This document shows, piece by piece, positions 32,554 to 44,187 of a DNA stretch of 64,000 nt; position 1 is the stretch's first letter, and every line of letters begins with the position of its first letter. Source of the DNA: Caenorhabditis remanei (Eukaryota; Nematoda; Chromadorea; Rhabditida; Rhabditidae); assembly GCF_010183535.1 (NCBI RefSeq), contig NC_071328.1, positions 5,084,001 to 5,148,000 on the forward strand. The letters are read 5' to 3'. A program made the translations under genes and the position numbers. The notes under the pieces are model-generated. The model did not search any database. It was not told the origin of the DNA and saw only the letters and a list, made by a program, of their open reading frames with translations.

Positions 32554-35164
32554 ATGAGTATCCACGTGGATAAACCGGATTCAATGCAAAATGAGTTGAT
32601 TCAAATTGTGGCGAGCGGGCTGGAACCCCATCGGATGTATACGTTTCGGATGACGTAAGATTCTGAGGAGAGTTGAGAAGTTTTGATCGGAGGTTTTCAG
32701 ATTAAAGCATGACTATGGAACTCATCGGTCAGAAGCAACGTTTCGATCGGATCCGGTAGGAAGGATAGATTTGAAACACGCAAAACCACTGAGGGGATCT
32801 TATTATGGTAAGAAAAGGCAAAACAAGAAATAACTTCTGATATTGAATCCCCGACCAAAAAAATTCCAGAAAACAAATTGAACTTTCAGAACCTGATCCA
32901 ATGGGACTATTCCTCGGAATGAAGCCATGTGAAGACTTCGCTTACGGTGGATATCTCCGATGCACTCCGCCAGTTCCATTCTACTATCAGCTACAGTAAA
33001 ATACAGTGGGAAATTTTTTATGTTGAGAGCTTGATTTAGGTTATTCAACTCAGTGGGGGCACTGGTAGATCAAACATATATCAAGAAGCATTGGATGCAT
33101 CCGAATCTGGAGAGAATCGAGCTAGAAGATGATGGATTTTGTGCGACACTTTTTAAGCCTCCAGGTAAATAAGACGCAGACAGTTGGACAGTCTCGCTGT
33201 CTGAATCTCTCTCTCTCATCAGAATCCTGCTTTTTTAGGTGATGGCCCGTTCCCAGTGGTCCTTGATATCTCCGGTACTGGTGGAGGGATTCATGAGCAC
33301 AAGGGTGCAATGATGGCTTCGGAAGGGTTCGTCGTTCTCTGTGTCGCATTTTTTCAATACAAATACTTGCCTCACAAAATGGAAGAGGTGGATATGAACT
33401 ACTTTTCGGTTAGTCTCGCAGACAACGAGACAGTCTAGCTGTCTGCGTCTCTACGATTTCTATAAGATGAGTTTCAGAAACCCATCGACTATCTGGTCAA
33501 CCTTCCGTATACTATGAACATAATCGGTATACAAGGAGTCTCGTTTGGTGCGACAATTGTTGACCTACTGGCTACAAGACATGGTGATAAGGTAGAGGAA
33601 ATCAGGGAACACTCAATTGAGTCTTACTGTAGCTACAAAGAAGTTTTCAGATCAAAGCCGTCGTATCGATCAACGGTCCCCAAGTGGTCTCCGACTACCT
33701 TTACATGAAAGAAAACGGAGAAACGATCCCTCATCTTTCCCATGGACAAGTCATGTTGGAACACTGCCAATTCATAAATGGAGTTATGTGTTCCCATCGA
33801 AATTTCCAGATTATGACAGAGAAGTTGACACCAGAGACAGAGATACCGTGGTGGAGGATTCCGAGTGATGTGAAGATAAGGGTTATTGTGAGTGGTATTC
33901 AGGGGACAGAGGAGCTAGGGGTGGAGAGTTCACGCTGCGTCAATGTGCGCTGTGAGAAAAGCGGTCTGCATGATTTTATCTAAACGCCGAGAACCACTTG
34001 TGTCACTTGATGCAAGGAATCTGTGAACTTGCTCAAAAGCAATCTAAATGCGTAGAACTGATGACGCTAGCAGGCTTGCGCGGAAGTAATTTTTTCTAAA
34101 ACGGAAGTAGAGTAGGGAGTAAAATTTCCAAAACGGAAGTCGGAAGCCGGAAGTCGGAGGTAAAATTTTGAAAATGGAAGTCGGAAGTCGAAAATAACCC
34201 GGAAGTAGGAAGTTGGAAGTCGGAAGCCGGAAGCCGGAAGTAGATTTTTTCGCAAAGATTCAAAGCCCTGAAAAGAAAATATCATAAAATTCACAAAAAT
34301 CAGTTAAAAATTAGTTTTTGGCTGAAGAAAATCTTATTTACTGTTCTTTTAGACCATTTCCCTTGTATTTCTGCAAAATTTACTCTTCCTAAATTCCACT
34401 GTGACGGTAGTCGGAAGTAAAATTTTCAAAACGGAAGTCGCAAGCCAGAAATCGGAAGTGAAAAAAATCCGGAAGTCGGAAGTCGGAATTCCGAGCGACT
34501 CTGGACGCTACATCAAAGTGCTCAGCGTGATATTCCGCAAGTAATTTGCGTGTCTTCTTAAATCACGCGAAGTGAAGTTACCTCACCCTACGTATCTAGC
34601 TCCCGGTGAATTTATCTGGACTACAATTTCAGCCAACTTTATGTTTTCAGGGCTCCGTTGACGACCTTTGTCAACCTTCCGTCCACGCTACACTCTATAG
34701 ACAACGAAGGTTGAGGGAGACTGGACATGAAGTAGAGGTGAGAGTACAAAAATTACACTGTCAATCAGAACTTATGTGATAAGTGAAAAAAAAACAGAAA
34801 AACCATGGAATCTTTGCTTTAGATTATTAGTGTCATAATCGGATTACAAAAATTATTTTTATTTTTTGAGAGAAGATAAAAGAGGTCTCGAACTCACATA
34901 ATATATTTCTTCCAGGTCGAAATGGTCAACGGAGGTCACATCATGGAGCCGCCTTACTTTCCCCACCACGAGCTTGTCTATGCCAAATATCAAGGATTTT
35001 ATTGTGGATATGGAGGAGAAGTACTGCTTCATGCGAAATCACAAGAGAAGACATGGGCCAATTCTATCAAATTCTTCCAACGTGTTCTAGGGAACACGAC
35101 GAAAATTCCAGATTGGGATCGGCTGAAGGTTATTGAAGCGCCGAGAGGAGACAGTAAATTGTGA
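32554..35164 (+). CDS. Acyl-CoA thioesterase / BAAT-family hydrolase
   Basis: Nine exons (32554-32654, 32701-32807, 32890-32995, 33040-33164, 33239-33408, 33478-33591, 33651-33887, 34651-34737, 34916-35164) join in phase to 431 residues, the usual length of the family. The N-terminal third is the beta-rich BAAT/ACOT domain, ending PMGLFLGMKP. The C-terminal alpha/beta-hydrolase has FPVVLDISGTGGG, the nucleophile elbow GVSFG (Ser225), GSVDD (Asp324 or 325) and NGGHIMEPPYFP (His357). Ser rather than Cys favours thioester hydrolysis (fatty acyl-CoA) over bile-acid amidation. No C-terminal SKL-like peroxisome signal is convincing (it ends DSKL). Intron 7 (33888-34650) carries GGAAGTCGG tandem repeats. 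Introns 4 and 5 are filled by the recurrent palindromic element. Paralogs exist in C. elegans, so I give no symbol. Confidence 0.88.
34081..34493. repeat. GGAAGTCGGAAGCC-type minisatellite
   Basis: Two patches (34081-34248 and 34408-34493) of 7-bp GGAAGTC / GGAAGCC units mixed with TAAAATTTT-CAAAACGGAAGT blocks. They lie inside intron 7 of the thioesterase gene. Confidence 0.75.
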
Positions 35165-35340
35165 TGAAGCTAAATACCAATCATTTGTGAAAAGTTATAT
35201 GAACCAATGATGATAAAATGCTTGCATCGCTATTTCTCTTGAATCCGCAAACTCTCGGAAATATCATATTAAAAAAACTACAATTACCATACTTTATCAA
35301 ATTATTACATCGGTCAGTTAGTTATGCGATTCCTCAATTT

Positions 35341-36033
35341 TCAGCGGTTTTTGTAGTAGAAGAACAAAAAGCGGAAGATGAGCAAGGTAACCAAAATTGC
35401 GAGGATAAGAATGACAAAACTGCATCCAAGCACATACGAGACTAACGTCTCCAGTTCAGCAATAACAGCTGGAAAAATTAAATTATGGTCTCATTAAATG
35501 CAGTATTGTTGGCTCCGTCTATAAAAAGAAAACATACCTTTCTGTTCAGCCGGGTTAGGTTTTGCTGCTTTAATTTTTTCAATTGTGTCCTGCTTGTTAC
35601 CAATGACTATTAGGATCTTCACAAATACGTAGAGAGAGAATGCAATCTGAAATTTAACAGTGAACAAGTGAACGGTTATTCTGATTGTTCATTCATAATG
35701 TGTGCTTTTCGCAAAACTTTTACTAACCCAATAGCAAAGATGAATGGCAAAGTTGATGATATTCGAGAAGTATTCTGGCAAGAAAATGATCAATCCAATT
35801 GACAACATCGAGAAGACCGACCAAACAAAATATTCGTAAATAATCTTTGTTAAAATCCAACAAACAATAGATACAATCAGTATCACTGCAGATATTCCGA
35901 GCATGTAGTATTTGGTTGGGAACAGAATAATGACTTCATTTCGGTCGGCAGTCAACACCTCGAATCCAGCAGCTTTTCTAGGTTCTTCATTATCTGTACC
36001 CTTCTCGAGATCTGATTCATTTTGGGTTCTCAT
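35341..36033 (-). CDS. Small multi-pass membrane protein, tandem family member 1
   Basis: Exons 35728-36033, 35538-35646 and 35341-35468 encode 180 residues. The function is unknown. The N-terminus begins MRTQNESD and is cytosolic-looking and charged (EKGTDNEEPRKAAGFEVL). Four hydrophobic segments follow: ILFPTKYYMLGISAVILIV (partly), YFVWSVFSMLSIGLIIFL, the exon-2 start IAFSLYVFVKILIVI, and VLGCSFVILILAILVTLLIF near the end, before a shared YKNR C-terminus. It is nematode-specific as far as I can tell. It is the downstream-most copy of a head-to-tail minus-strand array with identical intron positions and phases. Confidence 0.8.
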
Positions 36034-36348
36034 CTGAATCCGACAGGCTACAGTAGTTGGAAAAGAAGGCGAGAGCTTACTTCTGATAGCCGAGGGAGTT
36101 TTTTTTTAATCGACTTAAAACTAGAATTGACAGAAAAAAGAAAATGTGTTGTTTCTTGTGGAGAAGGTCACGTCGTCCACTTTCTTAACATTGCGAGTTA
36201 TTTTTTCCATAAAATGTATCGTTCAAACAGTAGCTGTATGTCAGTCGAGCATGAAATGAGCCTTGTTCGATCTATCATAAAACAAATACAATTACCATAC
36301 TTTATTAAATTAATACATCGGTCAGTTAAATATGCGATTCCTCAATTT

Positions 36349-37004
36349 TCAGCGATTTTTGTAGAAGAAGAAGAAAAAGCGGAACATGAGGAAGGTAACC
36401 AGAATTGCTAGAGGAAGAATGGCACAAGTGCATCCAATCCAGTAAGGAAACACTCTGTCAGCTATAGCTTGTTCAGCTGTAATGAATCATCATGTAAAAG
36501 TTCCCTTGGTGATCAAATGAAATACCTTCCCGTTGGGCTGGGGGCATTTTTTTGAGAGCATCCTGTACTTCCCCTTTCTTAATTATTATTGTAATAAGTC
36601 TGACAAGGACGAAGATGCTGAATGCAATCTGGAGAAAAAAATCATATGGTTATTAGACATAAATGTATGGGCAACGCCTTCCTTTGCCACAAACTCACCC
36701 AATAGCAAAAATGAATGACAACGTTGATGATATTCGAAAAGTATTCTGGCAGGAAAATGATCAATCCAATCGACAACATTGAGAAGACCGACCAAACAAA
36801 AAAATCCCATGCCACTTTACTTCCGATCCAACAAATAATCGATATAATCATAATGAGTACAGATATTCCGAGCATGAAGAATTTGGTTGCAAACAGAATA
36901 ATGACTTCATCCCGATCGGCAGCCAACACCTCGAATCCAGCAGCTTTTCTAGGTTCTTCATTATCTGCACACTTCTCGCGATCTGATTCATTTTGGGTTC
37001 TCAT
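36349..37004 (-). CDS. Small multi-pass membrane protein, tandem family member 2
   Basis: Exons 36699-37004, 36526-36628 and 36349-36476 encode 178 residues. It is closely related to member 1: MRTQNESD start, EEPRKAAGFEVLAADRDEVIIL, a near-identical SVFSMLSIGLIIFLPEYFSNIIN segment, and FKNR-type end (FFFFFYKNR). Introns are at the same places with the same phase. The 5' flanks of members 1 and 2 are also alike (GACAGGCTACAGTAGTTGG just upstream of both), so the duplication included promoter DNA and is recent. Confidence 0.8.
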
Positions 37005-37360
37005 CTGAATCCGACAGGCTACAGTAGTTGGAGAGGAAGAGGAGAGCTTACTTCTGATAGCCGAGGGAGTTGTTTTTTATTTGACTTAAAATTAGAATTG
37101 ACAGAAAAATAATGTGTTGTGTTTCTTGTTGAGAAGGTCACGTCGGCCACAGTACTGACAAATTTTTTTTGTATTTTTGTTTGAAGAAAGGTTTCAGTAA
37201 TGAACGAACACTCTGACTATCGAAGGTCATGGAGTCAGTGCCGATATATGGGTCGTGACATATATCCTTGGACAACTGGGAAAACGCTGATTTCGAATAT
37301 GTATTCAGTTTTTGCCGTCGAGGCATAGTATTCGAGTAAAACGAGGTCAATATTTGGACA

Positions 37361-37546
37361 TTACCTTCTTGGCGTGTGAAAAATTTCGGTGCTTTTAAAC
37401 TTTGACCTCGCTTTTCTCGAATACCTGACATCGAGGGCAAAAACTGAAGATATATTTGAAAACAGCGTTTTCTCAATTTTGGCACTATTTCTAAGTTCTT
37501 CATTCTCTGTACTCTTCTCTCGATCTGATTCATTTTGAGTTCTCAT
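37361..37546 (-). pseudogene. Truncated tandem family member
   Basis: It begins MRTQNESDREKSTENEELRN like its neighbours, with the familiar ATCTGAAT context upstream, but likeness ends after about 23 residues. Sequence further downstream (about 37400-37485) is a dispersed repeat also seen near 57910-57960 (shared GAGGG.AAAAACTGAA.ATATATTT and GCGTTTTCTCA). No later exons of the family are found before member 2. It probably was broken by insertion or deletion. Confidence 0.7.
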
Positions 37547-37623
37547 CTGAATAATCCGCTTTCTTACTTTTTGATAGACGCAAATCTGCGAGGTTTAAAA
37601 ATCGAAGGTAGAAAACTATATGT

Positions 37624-37880
37624 ACCGTAAATACTGTATTATAATGGCACCTGTATTATAACGGCACCGTCTCTATACTCAAAATTCATGAATATGATTA
37701 TCTCGGTGTTTTTTCTTTGTCTTGATTAGAAGCAGCGTGATTTGAAACTTCTAGATCAGCAAATAGATCGTTCAAAAAAGTTATTTTGTTTAATTTTAAT
37801 GAGTTTCTGAAACCGCAAAATTTCTCTCGGAGGCAGTTGAAAAATATAACGGCATGCCGTTATAATACAGTATTTACGGT
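37624..37880. mobile_element. 257-bp inverted-repeat MITE
   Basis: Left end ACCGTAAATACTGTATTATA and right end its complement (TATAATACAGTATTTACGGT). T/TA context at both ends fits a TA target. Internal copies of ATAACGGCA are in opposed orientations. It lies between the truncated copy and member 4 of the membrane family. Confidence 0.8.
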
Positions 37881-38005
37881 AAATGAAAAAAGTTCATTTT
37901 TTGTAAAATTATCTGGCTTAAGCAAAAATAGGATGTTTCATGATTCCCCCGAGTCTTGTCTTATTAGTGGTATCCCTAATAAAAACTCGGAAAAAAAGTT
38001 ATGGA

Positions 38006-38049
38006 GCTATTCACCTCCGGAAAAAACTTTTTTTCCGGAGGTGAATAGC
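38006..38049. repeat. Perfect 20-bp stem hairpin
   Basis: GCTATTCACCTCCGGAAAAA, a 4-base loop, then the exact complement. It lies downstream of membrane family member 4 (convergent side) and could act as an RNA hairpin or be a solo palindromic element. Confidence 0.8.
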
Positions 38050-38143
38050 CCCATTAATTCCAATAACCGAAACGTATCCAATTCATGACTGTATACTTCA
38101 TTGAATAGACGGATTGAGTAAAAATAGTTTAGCTAAAGGTTCC

Positions 38144-38817
38144 TCAACGATTTTTATATGCAAAGAGAGTCATCCGAAAGATGAGGAAGGTGGCCAGCAT
38201 GGAGAAGAGCAGAATAATCGAGAAAATTGCGATGAAAGGGATGAAGATGACGTTGATAATAAATGCAGAAGCTAAAAAGGTATTAATTATTATAGGTTGA
38301 GAGCTTGCTCCAAGTTCTTTTTTTCCAATTTCCTGTTTCAGTTACAATCGAGAAATACTTACCCTCCGCTCCTCCTTTGTCTCCCTTCGTTCTCTTTTCT
38401 GATTCATTATCTAATTTTATTTTCGCAACGACACATATAATCAAGTATGTTAGTGTATACAGACAGAATGCGATCTGTAGAGCAAACCAGTTTGGAAAAA
38501 AATAGCTTGCCAGAACTCACCCAAAACAAGAGCTGAACTGCAAAACTGTAAAAATTAGCGAAGAATTTAGGTAACGCTATAACCAATATAGTCATGAAGA
38601 GGCCAATAGCCGAACAGATTAATAAGTCTTTGTATCCAATAATAGAATAGATTAACGACACAATCAAGATCACAATGCATTGTGCGAGTACGTGAAATCT
38701 AGGTGAACAGCAACAACAGGTCTTATTCGGTTCGGCAGCCATTTCGAATCCGGCATGCTCTCGAGGCTCTTCCTGGTTTATTCCCTTCTCTTGATCTGAT
38801 TCATTTTGAGTTCTCAT
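38144..38817 (-). CDS. Small multi-pass membrane protein, tandem family member 4
   Basis: Exons 38521-38817, 38363-38474 and 38144-38271 encode 178 residues. It is the most divergent intact copy: MRTQNESDQEKG start, EEPREHAGFEM, then a Cys cluster (KTCCCCSPRF) absent from members 1 and 2, which could be palmitoylated. Four hydrophobic segments and a FAYKNR end follow. Intron positions match the other copies. It is probably the oldest member of the array. Function unknown. Confidence 0.8.
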
Positions 38818-38847
38818 CTGAATAGTTCAAAAGGTTACTGTAGTTTA

Positions 38848-38870
38848 TTAGCTCGGCACAGTTCTTCAAC
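38848..38870. mobile_element. Solo MITE terminus
   Basis: TTAGCTCGGCACAGTTCTTC matches one end of the TA-flanked MITE family. No opposite end is seen nearby. It lies just upstream of membrane family member 4. Confidence 0.6.
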
Positions 38871-39188
38871 TTACTTTTGGTAGACAAAGGTCTATAGAAG
38901 CTACTAGGATTGAAAACTGATTAGAAATGAGAATAATTAAAATTATCAATGAATAGCTTTTTTCTGTACTCAGATGCTTATCTGATTCAAAAAAATTTGT
39001 TGTTTTTTTAAAATTCACATTAAAGTTGATGTTAATCAAAAGGGGAAAGTAGATAACGGAAAAAAACTTAACGGAAAAGTAAATTCATAGAAAAAAGCAA
39101 ACAAGAAAAACGCGTCTCTGTCACGCCAGCCTGAAAGTATCTATCATTAAAATCTGTCAATCAGCAAGCTCAAAAAACCATTATATTA

Positions 39189-39250
39189 TTAGCACGACAC
39201 GCATCTTACAACCGCGCTCTACTGAAACCGTAGAAAATTGCTTGCGAATA
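39189..39250. mobile_element. Half MITE
   Basis: TTAGCACGACACGCATCTTA followed by CAACCGCGCTCTACTGAAAC matches the left half of the TA-flanked MITEs (closest to copy 4). The right half is missing. Confidence 0.65.
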
Positions 39251-39457
39251 TGAGCACTTTTACACTAAATTTTCGAAAATTTTCAGAATTTTTTTTTTGA
39301 AAAATGAGTACCCATCTTTGAATCCGGGCAGTACCGATTTTTGACAAGTCTGATATCTGTCAAGCATTATTTAAATCGTCTAGCCAAAACACAATAAAAC
39401 TATCTTCATTTCAAATGACTAGAATAATAAGTATGATGAGGTCGTTTTTCAAGTTCA

Positions 39458-42400
39458 TCACAAGTATTGACTGCAGTTGGCAGAAAGCTGAAAGTAGAAA
39501 TGCATAAAGATCTGCATGTCCGGATGTCCTCACCTTCTTCATCAACTTAATATCAGCCTCCTTCGAATCCACTTTCTGCTTCTCATTCGACCGATTATCC
39601 CCCAAAAACTCTCGACTAATCACAGTTTTATCCAAACTATCCCGACTGTCCGTATTTATTTTCATCTCTTTTCTTCCATTCGGAGACGGATTCAACACGG
39701 GAGATGGTAGAGGAGGCAGACCGGGTGTTCCAGTCATCACACTATCATCTTCCTTATGCACTGGTTGTGGTGGTTGAACCATTTCCTTCATCTCCTTCGT
39801 TTCTTGTTTTTGGTGTTTTCCTCCTCTCTGCTCCTCCGTATCATCTCCATCTTCTGTCGATGACTTCGTCACAATTATCGGGAGTGGATGCTCCTTCGGC
39901 TCCTCTTTCGGCGACTTGTGCTCCTTGTGATGATCCTTCTGGTGATCCTTGTCCTTTTTCAATGGTTTCAGTATCTTCTCACATATTTTTTCCATACATT
40001 CCTGTGCTTTTTGAGCTGGAGAATGGAGAATTGTGGGTTCTTTTTCTTTCGGTGGAGGTGGAGGTGCTGTGGTAGTTGTTGTTGTGGTTGTTGTTACAGC
40101 TTGAGTATTTCCTTGAGGAAGATTGAGAGCTGGAGTAGACGGGGTGGCGAGGATATGGTCGACACGTCCACGGGTCTGGATGAATTGTTCAATGTTCCAG
40201 GTGAGGAGCTCGACGCGCTGGAAAAGTGAATGATTTTGAAAACAAAGCGGCCGAGCGTCGCAGTCATAGCCTCTTTGGAATTCAAAAATTCTTGTTTCAA
40301 ATAATTGATTTTCAATGCGGAGGCTTCATTATCGAGCTTCGTTTATTTAACTACGGAAATGGAAATTATGAGTTTTGATCTACAGCCGCGACGCAGCGAC
40401 TGCAGCGCGTTCTCAGACAACTGAGACTATCTCACTGGGTCATAAAGCCCATATAAAGCATTTGCGCTCCAAAAAATTTTCGTAAAATTTGCGCGAAATT
40501 CAAAAATTTGATCCAAATGTTTTTTGTTGTGCTGAACATTTGTATTTTTCCTTTTTTGATGAAGTCGGTAAAAACGAGAAAATGGAAGAAAAGTGATCTA
40601 CATTCGAAATATTTAACTCCCTATTGTTTGTCCACGTTATAAGCGCGCGATTTGGTTGAGCGGCGACTCAATTGGCAACCTGCAAAGTCATGTGCAAACG
40701 CGCTTCACTAGACTTCCGGTCTCGCGGGAAAATCATTTGAATTCATATGGAATAAAAATGACACTGTGTACATATATCGATACTCCGCCTTATGTTTTCT
40801 GTCTGTCATAAACTCGGGATGATTTATCCTAACCAACTCACATCATCCAAATCCGCATCCTCCCAATACCCATTATCCTTCCCATAATTCAACAATATTT
40901 GCACCAGTGTCATGTACTGTATGTCGACTTGAACACTTCCAGCTCTACTGTCTGAAATTTGAATTTGTTTTCTAGTTAATCAAAGAAGCCCAACTTCTCA
41001 ACGCCTTGCACGTCGCCAACAAATCCAACTCCTTTCCATCCGTCAGAATCTGAAGGCACGCCTCGATCGCCACAAATGTTCCAGTCCTTCCGATTCCAGC
41101 CGAGCAATGAACAATCACAGGACCCTGGGCGGTACGAATTGAATAGAGCATTCGAAGAAGACACATCGTGGATTTGGGTACGGAACGATCAGGCCATGAT
41201 TTTGTATGCAAGTGTCGCAGACTGTGTTCCTTCCCGTTTTCTCCATTTTTCACCGTCAAACTTCTCTTTATGATGTTTGCATCTTGACTATCTTCCAGAG
41301 TGCACGTAATCGTCCATGCTCCATAAGTCACTGAGTCACCAACTTTCTCTGGATAATACTGAGCACATTTGGGTTTTCCGTCTTCCGTGATTTCACAGAG
41401 CATCACGATGTACGCGGATTTCGTGTGAACAACCATTCTCCAGAAGTCAATAATCGTTGCAGCTGTGGGGCCTTGACTCAAGATGAATGGAGTGTTCAGA
41501 CCGTTCACGTAGTTCGCGTGGATGTAGTCGTTGTCGGATCCATCGTTCAGAATTACACGAGTGACATCATTGCAGACGACGTCTGAAAAAATGGATCATG
41601 CAATAATAAAGTTGAGACGCAAGGAGACGCAGAGAAGCTAGAGTGTTTGCATCTCTGCGCATCTCATCTTCAAGTTCAAACTTTCTTATCTCGGTTGGTA
41701 CAAATGGTATCAAAAAGTTGACAATTAGTAAAATATAGGAAATTTTCAGCTCTTCATTTTATTTGTTGAAAATTTTTGTCTAGCTGTTCATATTTTTGAG
41801 ATATTCGATAAATAGAGAAGCTAGAGACTCTTTTCTATGTATACCCCACACTTTCAAACACCCATATCTCAGTTTTTTCTTATTTTATCAAAAAGTTTTT
41901 AACTAACAAAATGTAAGAAATTTCCTTCCCTACATTTTATTAGTTGACGACTTTTGTCTAGCTCTTTTACTTCATAAGATGTACACACCCAAAGCAACCT
42001 ACCTTTATACCGATTCTTCGTCGGATTCGCATCGAATATCTTTCTCTCCAACGGCTGTCCGGGATACGGTTTGATCTTTGTCAGGAATTCCATAGAATAT
42101 TCAGGGGGACTCTTTTTAACAGCTTCCGTTGCAAATTTCATAAATACTTTCTTCTGGATATCTGATATTGGTTCGCCTTTTAGCTGGAATTAAACTGATT
42201 AGAAAAATCAAGCTCAGGTTTTTAATCTCACCGGAATGGAGGCATGAGTCTTTTCAATATTGAAATGAACCTTCTTATCAGGATTCCAGACAGGCGCCGG
42301 TCGACGTTTCCGTTCAGTTCCCTTCTTTTGTTTTCTCCTTTTCAAAGTACTTCCATTGTCTTGAACTTTGTCTTTGTCGGCGTGGAGTACTGCAAATACG

Positions 42401-42619
42401 CTCTATTGATAACAAGAAAGAAACGCAGGCAAGCAGACATTCTCGTCGTCTGTGCCACTCCCACTCACCAAATCCCAATTTCCTAAAAATGTTGGTTCCC
42501 TTCTTCGTCTTATCCTTATCATCACATTTATCTTCCGACGGTTTCTTCGACAACTTTCGAGACGTTCCATCGTCCTGACTATGCCCATTATTTCCACGTT
42601 GCACACGTCTTCGTTGCAT
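39458..42619 (-). CDS. Protein tyrosine phosphatase with Lys/Pro-rich tail
   Basis: Seven minus-strand exons (42469-42619, 42232-42389, 42003-42183, 40995-41582, 40842-40951, 39534-40217, 39458-39487) give 633 residues. The phosphatase domain spans about 105-395: substrate loop KNRYKDV, NDYIHANYVNG, WPD loop with Asp295 (SWPDRSVP), signature HCSAGIGRTG with nucleophile Cys323, and Q-loop region SRAGSVQVDIQYMTLVQ. All catalytic parts are present, so it should dephosphorylate phosphotyrosine. The basic N-terminus and a tail of about 230 residues (Thr run, PPPPP, then a Lys/His/Glu-rich disordered stretch) are features of nematode-expanded, often germline, PTPs; that context is inference. The donor after exon 4 is GTTGGG; using it restores ALRNSRAGSVQVD. 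The last 9-residue exon is the weakest part. Confidence 0.87.
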
Positions 42620-44187
42620 TTTTGCGATGATTGATTGATTCGTTTTTCAAGATTCTAGCACACAAATCGGAACGATTCTCCTTACGATTTCTTTTGGCGC
42701 CTTCTCGTCTCGATCAATCAAAACGAGACGGAAAAAAGTGTAGAAATGATTGGGAAATGCGGGAGAGGAGATGGGAGGGAAATAGATAAGGGGCGGAGCT
42801 TTGGAAATGGAGTAGGGCACAAGGAAAACACGTTCTTATTCTGGAATACTCAGAAAAATTACATTCTAGTGTGTTCTTCACATGGAGCTTTTGTATTTTT
42901 CAATGAGAATGCCATGGAAAATTGGAGCATCGTAATAAGTCGATCCTTGGATTGCACTTTTCAATTTATCGATATATTCCATGTGACCAAGAAAGTGGTA
43001 AGCTTCTACAGATAATTGATCCACTTCAAGAGCTATTCCGAATTGATGAACCGTAATTTCTCAGTCGAGCGCATAGAGTTTCTAGGCTTCTCTCTTTCTC
43101 TCTCTTTTCTCTTTCTCTCTCTCATCTCCCTAGTGCGCGTATCCCTCTTCCCGTGCGCAAGCTCCTAGATCTCAGATCACAGTCGAAGTTGCATTCTCGC
43201 AGTAGTCGAAATCGCAATATATACTATTAAAATTGAGTATGAGGTGGCTCACAAACTTTTTAACTGCTTTGTTGTGGGTCATGTTTTTATCACAGATGAT
43301 CCAAGATCTTTCGAACCCGCCCCTTTTCAATTAATAAATATATTTTCTTCTTTATATATTGACGAAATTTCCACGTAAAGTGAATGTGACTACAATTTGA
43401 AGATTTTTCAAACTCAAATGAAATTTCTATCTCCACTTCTTCCTTGATTTTAACTCATTTATGTTTAAAGATTTCTTTCACTTTCAGCTAAATCAAGACG
43501 ACAAACCGTTGTGGTACTTGTTCTTTCAGATATCTTGTTTTTCTAAACCACACATTTTAAATAAAATTATTCAAATCTAGACAAGTCCTGAGATTTCCAA
43601 GTTGCCTGCTGCCGAACACAATGAGTTATCTCCAGTTGACCCCCTCTCGTGTTTACACTTTTCACTCTCTGTCCCTGGCTTTTCCCCTCACTTTATGCAT
43701 ATGCTTTGATCGGAGTAGCTCTCTCTTATACCGACTATTTAACTTATTCTAGCAGATAATGGTGTTGCTACTTCATTATTACTTTTTCTTGGTCCACAGT
43801 ATTAGAATCCTTTAAATTTCTGAGATTAATATTGAGATCTCGTCCCTAAAATTGATGAGTTTTGACTGAAAATTATCTTATTTCTGGAAAAAGTAACACA
43901 AAATTGGATCTGAATCATCTTTTGTCTGTCTGTGTGTCTGTCATTCCAGTTCAAATTTGAAAGTTTTAAGAATTTTTGAGCTGAAACTTTGAAAAACTAT
44001 CGCAAAAAATGGCAAAAAATGCTCATGAATTTTATTTGTCCCTTTTTTTTTGTTTTGACGATTTATTTCAACATCTCAGTTCTAAAAACCTGTTCCCTGC
44101 TGCTTAGCCCGCATTTTTTCTTAATTGAAAATTCAAATTTTTTTTCAAATATCTTTTAAGATTATAATAGTCATTTTCAGATCAAAA
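42620..44187. promoter_or_regulatory. Divergent promoter region
   Basis: About 1.57 kb between the minus-strand phosphatase and the plus-strand dsRBM-like gene. It has a CT-rich run at about 43082-43120 and otherwise AT-rich DNA. A TTTTCAG acceptor at 44174-44180 precedes the plus-strand ATG and is a likely trans-splice site. No gene seen. Confidence 0.45.

Noticed and set aside
33514..33983. Separate short genes suggested by frames inside the thioesterase gene
   Set aside because: They are single exons running into introns; the phased exon model accounts for all of them.
37138..37533. 131-residue minus frame beside the truncated membrane gene
   Set aside because: No likeness to the family or to any domain; overlaps the dispersed repeat.
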